13,791 nt of DNA from Verrucomicrobiales bacterium (lineage in GTDB: Bacteria; Verrucomicrobiota; Verrucomicrobiia; Verrucomicrobiales; DEV007). The notes below the pieces were generated by a model. That model saw only the letters and a list, made by a program, of their open reading frames with translations. It had not been told where the DNA came from and did no database searches. Position numbers and translations under genes: made by a program. The stretch lies in NCBI GenBank assembly GCA_013003335.1, contig JABDJT010000233.1, positions 1 through 13,791 of the forward strand. The letters run 5' to 3'. Below, one piece after another: positions 6,327 to 12,157 of the stretch (within the stretch, counting starts at the first letter, position 1; every line of letters begins with the position of its first letter).

Positions 6327-7931
6327 ATGCAAAGTTGGTTCACGTTTGAACTGAATAGTGCGAATTGCCGCGTGGAAGGCATCGATACCCACAAAACTCT
6401 GGCGCAATTTCTCGCTGATCGGGGAACCTGGCCGGGCGGACGCGGATTTTCGCCGACGGATCCGTGGGCGGGAGGCGATCCGATTCTGATGGCGAGCCTG
6501 GATGGCCTGGGACGGCCAAAATTTCGAGCTGTTGATGCGGGGCTGCTTCTATTGCCGATGGCGGCCGGACAACATTTGTGGACCTGGGACGCAGTCCGGT
6601 TGACCGAACCGGAGCATCCTGTGGTGAAAGCCGTGCAACTTGCCGCTGCCGAGTGCGGTCCGCGCGCAGAGGCCCGGCTGGGAATCTTGTTGCTGGAAGG
6701 ATATTACCGGCGGGATTTGCGCCGCATCGGGCAGGTACGCGAGCAACTCGACGGCGTGGTGTCCCGCACGGCGAACTGGCGGGCCATCGAGCGAATCGCC
6801 CGGGCAGTTTTCGCGAAATCAGAGCGCAACCGCCACGAAGCGGAACAGGAGGCTCGATCCTCCGGCATGGAAAAGCTGATTCGCCAGGGCCGCATCGATT
6901 CGTCTCACGACACGCTTTCCCGGCAACTGGTGGCTTTTTTCCCGGAAAACGATGAGGACCTCAGCTATGTCGATGAATCAAAGCGGCGTTTTTACAGGCC
7001 TCAAACCCTGGTGGAACTGCTCCAGTTGAAAAAGCAATATCCCGATGCGCAAATCATCGCCGGAGGCACCGGACTGGGCCTGTACGCCGACGCGGTGGAA
7101 TGGCCGGCCCTGATTTCGACGGAGGACGTGGCGGAATTGCGCGCGGTTTTGATCGGGGAGGATCAATGGGAAATCGGAGCGGCTGCATCCCTGACTTCTG
7201 TCGGGGAGATAGTCGGTCGGGGCTGCGCGCCTTTCGCGAAAATTTTGAAACGCTTCGCTTCGCGCTCTGTCCGGAACCGCGCGACGCTGGGAGGCTACCT
7301 CGGGTCCGCTTCGGCGGAGGGTCAAATTGCGCCACTGCTGATTGCCCTGGATGCCCGGGTCCATCTCGCTTCCCCCGACGGCGAACGGGACGCGCCGATC
7401 AATCAATTTTATACCGGCGATGGCAAAACGATCCTGCGTCCCGGCGAACTGATCCGCAGCGTCACCGTGCCGCGCTTCAACGAAGCCGTTCTTGAGGCAC
7501 GGGGCAGCAAGTTTCGCCTCTGCGACGCCTACATCACGTCACGCCGTCGAGGGCTGTGTGAGCCGTTCGTGACTGGTGGATTCGCGGTGGAATTCGCCGC
7601 TGACAAAACAATTCGGAAAGCATGGATCAGCTATTCCGGAGTTTCCGACCGTCCCGTCCGGGCGAGAAAAGCCGAAAACGAGTTGGCCGGACGCAAGTGG
7701 AACGAAAAAGCGATTATGCAGGTTCTCCCGTCCGTGATCCAAGAAATCAAGATCACGTCTAATGACCGCGGCGATGAAGATTACCGCCGGCAATTGATCA
7801 TCACCCTGTTCCAGAAATTTTTCTACCAGCACCCCACCATCGAGGACGAAACACCGATCGAACTCGGGGCCGCCAGCGAATTCGCCGTTCCGGCTCAGCC
7901 GTTTTTCGATGCGATGCAAGCCGTTGATTGA
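6327..7931 (+). CDS. Xanthine-dehydrogenase small-subunit homologue (XdhA-like) lacking the [2Fe-2S] ligands
   Basis: Canonical XdhA carries two [2Fe-2S] clusters and FAD and passes electrons from the molybdenum subunit to NAD. This 534-residue protein keeps the same order. Residues 1-80 are ferredoxin-like, about 95-165 correspond to the helical Fe-S domain, and about 215-370 are the FAD-binding domain, with AGGTGLG (245-251) and RNRATLGG, followed by the CO-dehydrogenase flavoprotein C-terminal domain. The iron ligands are almost all gone. GTKEGC becomes GTWPGG (G38), no cysteines stand in the following loop, and AVNSC becomes AVDAG (G72). QCGFC becomes ECGPR (only C110 kept) and CRCTGYR becomes SRTANWR (S146, T148). 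The FAD motif AGGTD reads AGGTG. The linker between the domains (about 165-215) is charged, and the protein is longer than usual XdhA (about 460-490). Start at ATG 6327 without Shine-Dalgarno. The stop lies 14 nt before the large-subunit gene. Homology is clear; redox activity is doubtful. Confidence 0.85.
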   Translation: MQSWFTFELNSANCRVEGIDTHKTLAQFLADRGTWPGGRGFSPTDPWAGGDPILMASLDGLGRPKFRAVDAGLLLLPMAAGQHLWTWDAVRLTEPEHPVVKAVQLAAAECGPRAEARLGILLLEGYYRRDLRRIGQVREQLDGVVSRTANWRAIERIARAVFAKSERNRHEAEQEARSSGMEKLIRQGRIDSSHDTLSRQLVAFFPENDEDLSYVDESKRRFYRPQTLVELLQLKKQYPDAQIIAGGTGLGLYADAVEWPALISTEDVAELRAVLIGEDQWEIGAAASLTSVGEIVGRGCAPFAKILKRFASRSVRNRATLGGYLGSASAEGQIAPLLIALDARVHLASPDGERDAPINQFYTGDGKTILRPGELIRSVTVPRFNEAVLEARGSKFRLCDAYITSRRRGLCEPFVTGGFAVEFAADKTIRKAWISYSGVSDRPVRARKAENELAGRKWNEKAIMQVLPSVIQEIKITSNDRGDEDYRRQLIITLFQKFFYQHPTIEDETPIELGAASEFAVPAQPFFDAMQAVD

Positions 7932-7945
7932 ATGGACTCCTCCGA

Positions 7946-10447
7946 ATGAAAGAAGAAGACGAAAATGCCTCTTCCGGCGACTCCAATCCCCAAATCACTC
8001 CCTTCCCGCTGGAAAGCACGGAAGCTGCCGGGGTGCGGATAGAAACAGCGGAGGGTGAAGACCCGTTTGAGGTCGGGGAAGACTCGACCTTCGGACCCGT
8101 CCGGACCGAAGGGGAGGATCTGGTCGTTTCTCTCCTGCTCAGCCCGCATGCAGCTGCCTCGATCGCCCGCAAAAACGGAGCTGCCGCCCGGGATATCGAA
8201 GGGGTCGAAGCCGTCCTGTTTTCTGAAGACCTCGGTCGAAAGAAAAACCGCCTGAACCCCCGGCGTCCCGACGATGCGATCCTGGCGGAAGACGAAGTGA
8301 CGTATTGCGGGCAACCGGTCGCCATCATCGTGGCCTGCGACGACGCCACCTGCCGCGAAGCGCGAAACCAAATCGAGATCGACTATCACCCGGCTCCCGG
8401 AATCCTTTCAGTCGAGCACGCCATGGCGATGCAGAGTTTTCACGACGGCGAACGCGTCATCCAGCGTGGCAACGCAACGGAAGTACTGGACTCGACTCAT
8501 GCCGATCAAATTCTCGACGGAACTTTTTCCATCACCGGTCAGCTCCCCGGCACCCGACCGCCCGGGGTGCGGGTCAACTACCGGCCCGGCGATCGTGGTA
8601 TCACGCTTGAACTGCGAACGGAGTCGCCCGGCATCGTCCGCTCCGCTGTCGCCGCCGCTCTGGATCTCCCCGAAAGCGAAGTCACCGTCGAACCGCACCC
8701 GCTGGAAAATAACGGAGCAGCTCGCGAGATGGAGACCGCTTTCATCTCCGTGATCGCCGCTCTCGCCGCAAGCCGGTGCAGGTGGTCCACCCGCCTCCGA
8801 CTCGATTCCACCGAAAACGCGCTCCTGATGGGGCGGCGCCACGGAGTTCACGCCACGTTCAAAGCCGCTTTCGATCGGGAATCCGGCTGCATTCGGGCTG
8901 CCGACATCCGCTTCGCCATGAACGGCGGCCCTGCCGTTGAAGACTCGGATACCATTCTCGATCGGGCGCTGCTTCATGCCGACGGCTGCTACCACATCGC
9001 CGATTTCTGCGCGCGCGGCATCCTGTGCAAAACCAGCACCGCCACCTGTTCCACCCTCCCCGGCGAAGGGACCGCGCAGGGAATCTGGGTGATGGAGGAA
9101 ATGATCTCCCGGATAGCCGCACACCTCGATCTTCCCGCCGAGACCGTGCGCGAAGCCAATTTCTACCGGGATTCCGGCACAAATAACACGACTCATTACG
9201 GCCAGACCGTCACCGGGGCAGCCATCCAACGCGTCTGGAAACAGGCTCTCCGTCGCTCCTCCTTCGACGAACGTCGGGCAGCCATTCACAAGTGGAACCA
9301 GTCGAACGCCAGCTTCAAACGGGGCATCGGCGTCATTCCACTGAAAATGGGCATTGGTGATCCACGGTCGGACCGAAATTTCGGCACGGCCCAGATCCAG
9401 ATCTTTCCAGACGGATCCATTCGCGTCTATCCCGGTTACGTCGAAACCTTCGACGGGCTCACTTCGCAGATCCAAAATGAAGTTTCTGCCAGCTTTGGAA
9501 TCGAGCGGGAAGACGTTCACGTTTCACCCGGAAATCCACAGACCACTCCGTTGATGACCAACCGGATCGGAGTCGACACCACGGGGCTGATTTTGAAAGC
9601 CGTGGCAGACGCCGGGGAAAATCTGAAGGAACAACTCCGTACCGTCGCTCTGCAAATGCTGGCCTCACGCGGAAACATCGAGATTGAGCTCGAAGCCATC
9701 CAGTTTGAGAACGGATGCGCAGGGGTTGGAAACAATCCGGAATCCAATCGCACCCTCACCTTTTCCGAACTGATTGATGGAGCCATCCGGCGCCGCATTA
9801 ATCTCACCGGAGTCGGATTTTATCGCGCTCCCAATCTCTGGTGGGATCCGGAAGTCGGAGCCGGCTGGCCTTTCTCCTCCTACTCTTACGGAGCTGCCGT
9901 CGTCGAAATTCAGATCGACGCCTTCACCGGCGAGATCGACGTGATGCAGCTGGATTTGGTTCACGAAGGAAGCCCTGCTCCCGACCAGAGCGATCGCGAC
10001 GAAGCCCAGATCATGCGGGCTTTCGCCCAGGGCCAGGGTTGGCTGCTGAGCGAACCCTTTCTTTTTTCCGACGACGCCCGGGCGAACATGACGATCGGCG
10101 AAGAGGGAATCCCCGGGATCAGCGACGCCCCGCTTGCCATCGAGATCGACCGACTCCGGCCCAATGGTGAATTGTCAGTTGCCCCCGGTGCACCCTGTGC
10201 CGAAGCTCCGCTGGTTCTCGCGCTCGCCGCTCGCGAGGCCATCCGCGATGCCATCCTGTCTTTCGCCGGAAAAAATGCCGGCAAACTGACCATTGACCTC
10301 CCCTTCCCGTCCGGTCCGCCGGAAGTTTTGAAAACCCTCCGCGAGGTCAGCCATCAACTCGCTGAAATCGCCAAGGCAAAACGGTACGAAAAAGAATCAA
10401 AAGCCGTGCCGAACACGCGGGGTCCGGAGCAGAAAAACGCCGGGTGA
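7946..10447 (+). CDS. Xanthine-dehydrogenase large-subunit homologue (XdhB-like) with rewritten molybdopterin-binding loops
   Basis: Canonical XdhB binds molybdopterin and hydroxylates purines. This 833-residue protein shows the family's a/b hammerhead region (about 40-160, with VTYCGQPVAIIVA) and the whole length of the molybdopterin-binding domains, including LDRALLHADGCYHI, GVGFYRAP and SYGAAVVEIQIDAFTGE. The cofactor loops differ. GGGFGGKE is replaced around LENNGAARE (253-261). AFRGFGGPQG becomes TLPGEGTAQG, with P372 at the conserved arginine. GGTEMGQGL becomes GYVETFDGL, and the ASSG region becomes NRIG. Retained are a glutamate in TEN before the GRRH motif and the glutamate of GEPPL, here AEAPL (E753). 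The first 40 residues are acidic and without a family match. ATG 7946 is chosen; a TTG at 7928 would overlap the upstream stop. It is certainly cotranscribed with the small-subunit gene. Likely a pseudoenzyme or a protein with changed chemistry. Confidence 0.85.
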   Translation: MKEEDENASSGDSNPQITPFPLESTEAAGVRIETAEGEDPFEVGEDSTFGPVRTEGEDLVVSLLLSPHAAASIARKNGAAARDIEGVEAVLFSEDLGRKKNRLNPRRPDDAILAEDEVTYCGQPVAIIVACDDATCREARNQIEIDYHPAPGILSVEHAMAMQSFHDGERVIQRGNATEVLDSTHADQILDGTFSITGQLPGTRPPGVRVNYRPGDRGITLELRTESPGIVRSAVAAALDLPESEVTVEPHPLENNGAAREMETAFISVIAALAASRCRWSTRLRLDSTENALLMGRRHGVHATFKAAFDRESGCIRAADIRFAMNGGPAVEDSDTILDRALLHADGCYHIADFCARGILCKTSTATCSTLPGEGTAQGIWVMEEMISRIAAHLDLPAETVREANFYRDSGTNNTTHYGQTVTGAAIQRVWKQALRRSSFDERRAAIHKWNQSNASFKRGIGVIPLKMGIGDPRSDRNFGTAQIQIFPDGSIRVYPGYVETFDGLTSQIQNEVSASFGIEREDVHVSPGNPQTTPLMTNRIGVDTTGLILKAVADAGENLKEQLRTVALQMLASRGNIEIELEAIQFENGCAGVGNNPESNRTLTFSELIDGAIRRRINLTGVGFYRAPNLWWDPEVGAGWPFSSYSYGAAVVEIQIDAFTGEIDVMQLDLVHEGSPAPDQSDRDEAQIMRAFAQGQGWLLSEPFLFSDDARANMTIGEEGIPGISDAPLAIEIDRLRPNGELSVAPGAPCAEAPLVLALAAREAIRDAILSFAGKNAGKLTIDLPFPSGPPEVLKTLREVSHQLAEIAKAKRYEKESKAVPNTRGPEQKNAG

Positions 10448-10456
10448 CGGGTTTTT

Positions 10457-10499
10457 CGAACCAACAGATTACGTTCGCTGAACAGACTCTGTTCATTCG
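10457..10499. repeat. 43-nt palindromic repeat, copy D
   Basis: Starts CGAACCAACAG nine nt after the large-subunit stop codon and ends TCTGTTCATTCG. GAACAGACTCTGTTC (10480-10494) is a perfect 15-nt dyad around one base. The outer arms CGAA/TTCG and AACAGA/TCTGTT pair. GTTC-GCT-GAAC forms the hairpin tip with a 3-nt loop. Read on the minus strand it aligns end to end with copy B. A T-run lies just before it on the plus strand, i.e. an A-run after it on the minus strand. Confidence 0.7.
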
Positions 10500-11002
10500 T
10501 TCCGGCCTTCTAGATTCGTCCGGAAGACGAACGATTTTCATCATCGAGCCCCGTCCGCAATTGTTGCAGATTCCGGATCGCCTCGGGTTTCCGGCCGCCT
10601 TCCACCCATCGTCGCGGGAGGATTCTCGTAAAAAATTTCTGCGTTCGTGTCATATTAACTTGGCAAAATCCGACCAGGTTGGCTTAGGCGCAAGTCGTGC
10701 CCGGGTCACTTCGAGCGAGGCCGTCTGTGCAGCGTCTTCGCCCGGTCCGGAGCGGCGAATGTTTTCGCCGAGCCACGGATCGTGACAAAACCTTGAACTT
10801 TGCCGAATACGGCTCAGATGGCCGAGATAAAAACCGGTTCTGATTCTCATAATTCGGAATAGCTTTCAGGCCCGCGAAATTTTTCTGAATTTTCCGCATT
10901 TGTTCAGGCATTTTGAAAATATTATCACATTATTTATTGTAATTATGAAAATTTTATCGTTTACTACCACAATTCCCTCCCTCATTCCCGACAATTCAAA
11001 GA
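10500..11002. other. Intergenic region of about 500 nt without a supportable gene
   Basis: Short open frames exist on both strands, but none shows convincing codon bias or a recognisable product. I see no tRNA, rRNA or riboswitch that I can name. A 7-bp hairpin with a TGTT loop is at 10753-10770. Composition changes sharply: 10910-10975 is very AT-rich compared with the flanks and probably holds the promoter of the PEP-CTERM gene. TTGAAA at 10913-10918 has no well-spaced -10 partner. Confidence 0.5.
10753..10770. other. Small hairpin in the intergenic region
   Basis: CGGCGAA and TTCGCCG pair perfectly around a TGTT loop. No T-tract follows. It may be part of a structured transcript or chance in GC-rich DNA. 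Confidence 0.25.
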
Positions 11003-11872
11003 ATGAGTGCCAACACACCCAAACCCCTCGTCTCCATCAATTCGCTTTCCTCCATTTTCAGGGGGTTCTGCTCCGTAATCTTTGCAGTTTCCGCCCTGAT
11101 TCCCTGCTCCAACACGACGGCGCAGACGACCTACCAAATCGATTTTGAAACCGATCAAGACGGAAACCCGATGACCGCTGGAGTCACCGACCTTCGCGTA
11201 GTGAACCCCTACAACGAATTGTTCGGAACCGCTTCGGGCGTCCATCTTTCCACCAACAGCCCGTCCAACCGCCCACTGAACCTGTACGATTCCGAAGGCA
11301 CCGGCGGGGCCGATACCGATCTGGAAAGAAGCCACGGCGGCACCGGCGACTGGGACGGAGGAAATCTCACGGCAACCGTCCTGGGACAGCCTGAAGGCTA
11401 CATCCTGGAGAATCTCCTCATCATCAACACCAACACGAATATTTCCGTTCCGAACGATCATGGTTCGGGTGGAACCCTGACCCTCAATTTCGATATCGCG
11501 CTCTCCAGCTTTGGATTCGAATTCGTAGACCTCGACTCCGGCCTCAATGCCACCCTGGTTTTTACCAACACCGCAACCAGCAATAGCCAGTCCATTTCGT
11601 TCGCCGATTTCGAACAGGGAAGCGGCAGCATCCATGAAACACCCAACGTTCTTTTTGGCGACCGCCATGCCAACCGCGTCCTCGGCATCGAAGCATCTGA
11701 ACTGGGTCTGGCCCAGTTCGACAAGGTCGACTTTGTGATGACTTCCAGCGGCGGCATCGGAACCGTTGAATTTCAGACAGTCCCCGAGCCCTCCTCGGCG
11801 ATCCTCCTGCTTTTCGCAGGATTCTATCTCCTCTCCGCTCGCCGCCCACGGACTCAGCCTCAAGCGCGGTAA
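11003..11872 (+). CDS. Exported PEP-CTERM-anchored protein
   Basis: A 289-residue protein with an N-terminal hydrophobic segment (about 18-35) and likely signal peptidase site after TTAQ near residue 41. The C-terminus has the full PEP-CTERM sorting signal: VPEP (260-263), a hydrophobic helix and an arginine cluster SARRPR. Such proteins are exported and processed by an exosortase during delivery to the cell surface. The middle begins IDFETDQDGNP and contains SSFGFEFVDLDSG, typical of beta-sandwich extracellular PEP-CTERM proteins rich in Asn, Thr, Gly and Asp; no catalytic residues are evident. No exosortase gene is in the window. It is a single-gene unit, with an AT-rich region before and a strong terminator 24 nt after. 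Ligand or role is unknown. Confidence 0.87.
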   Translation: MSANTPKPLVSINSLSSIFRGFCSVIFAVSALIPCSNTTAQTTYQIDFETDQDGNPMTAGVTDLRVVNPYNELFGTASGVHLSTNSPSNRPLNLYDSEGTGGADTDLERSHGGTGDWDGGNLTATVLGQPEGYILENLLIINTNTNISVPNDHGSGGTLTLNFDIALSSFGFEFVDLDSGLNATLVFTNTATSNSQSISFADFEQGSGSIHETPNVLFGDRHANRVLGIEASELGLAQFDKVDFVMTSSGGIGTVEFQTVPEPSSAILLLFAGFYLLSARRPRTQPQAR

Positions 11873-11896
11873 CCGTCAATATTGATCGACCGCCCA

Positions 11897-11939
11897 CGAT
11901 CCAACAGGGTCTGTTCATCGAACGGACCCTGTTGGATCG
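11897..11939. repeat. 43-nt palindromic repeat, copy E (best copy)
   Basis: Arms CGATCCAACAGGGTCTGTTC (11897-11916) and the complementary 11920-11939 form 20 pairs, 19 Watson-Crick and one G-T, around the loop ATC. This is the most complete member of the family and defines its form: CGAtcCAACAGgGTcTGTTC, three bases, then the reverse complement. Confidence 0.85.
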
Positions 11940-11948
11940 TTTTTCTTG
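11897..11948 (+). terminator. Rho-independent terminator of the PEP-CTERM gene, formed by repeat copy E
   Basis: The 20-bp hairpin is followed directly by TTTTTCTT (11940-11947), 24 nt after the stop codon. Stem length is above that of most terminators, but the strong stem plus T-tract in the plus-strand direction supports termination. It separates the PEP-CTERM gene from the lipoprotein gene. Confidence 0.72.
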
Positions 11949-12140
11949 AGCAATTCCTCTTTCCCCAGTCTGCCTGCGCTCATCTCCCGGCGCTACGGCA
12001 TCGATCTTTACCGAATCCAGATCGACGACGGAAATGAACCCGCCAAGGCTGCCTGCCTGAAAAATATCGAACTGGTCAAAATTGATTTTCAGCCGCTGTT
12101 CATTCGTGAACGCGGACTTTTCGCCACCACGAATTCGTGA
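11946..12140 (+). CDS. Doubtful small ORF (64 residues), unknown
   Basis: The frame from TTG 11946 to TGA 12140 has the same preference for G or C in third positions as the real genes nearby and reads like normal protein (for example RRYGIDLYRIQIDDG). There is no ATG or GTG, and the TTG sits inside the terminator's T-tract end, with no Shine-Dalgarno. Its stop overlaps by 4 nt an alternative GTG start (12137) of the next gene. It could be a small upstream gene coupled to the lipoprotein gene, the remnant of a longer gene, or a non-coding leader. I recognise no domain. Confidence 0.3.
   Translation: MSNSSFPSLPALISRRYGIDLYRIQIDDGNEPAKAACLKNIELVKIDFQPLFIRERGLFATTNS
12093..12115 (+). other. Leader hairpin with TTCG loop upstream of the lipoprotein gene
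   Basis: CCGC (12093-12096), a bulged T, and GTTCA pair with TGAAC and GCGG (12112-12115) around the tetraloop TTCG. This gives nine pairs with one bulge, ending 42 nt before the lipoprotein ATG. It contains CTGTTCATTCG, also present at the end of repeat copy D, but is not a full 43-nt copy. It could be a 5' leader structure, or coincidence within the small ORF. Confidence 0.3.
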
Positions 12141-12157
12141 AAGGATCGATTCCTTCC

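Noticed and set aside
8408..9520. A minus-strand open frame of 370 codons inside the large-subunit gene
   Set aside because: Antisense shadow; the sense frame aligns with XdhB throughout.
6327..10447. The XDH-like genes as pseudogenes in decay
   Set aside because: Both frames are open over their full length without frameshift or internal stop, keep codon bias and retain conserved positions between the lost motifs, which suits selection for another role better than decay.
11909..11925. TGTTC-N3-GAAC tips of the 43-nt repeats as LexA (SOS) boxes
   Set aside because: The verrucomicrobial LexA operator I remember has a 4-nt spacer (TGTTC-N4-GAACA). These tips have three, the dyad extends far beyond the box, and the copies mostly follow stop codons rather than precede starts.
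10457..11939. The palindromic repeats as a CRISPR array
   Set aside because: Copies are kilobases apart with genes between them, have no regular spacers and there is no cas gene.
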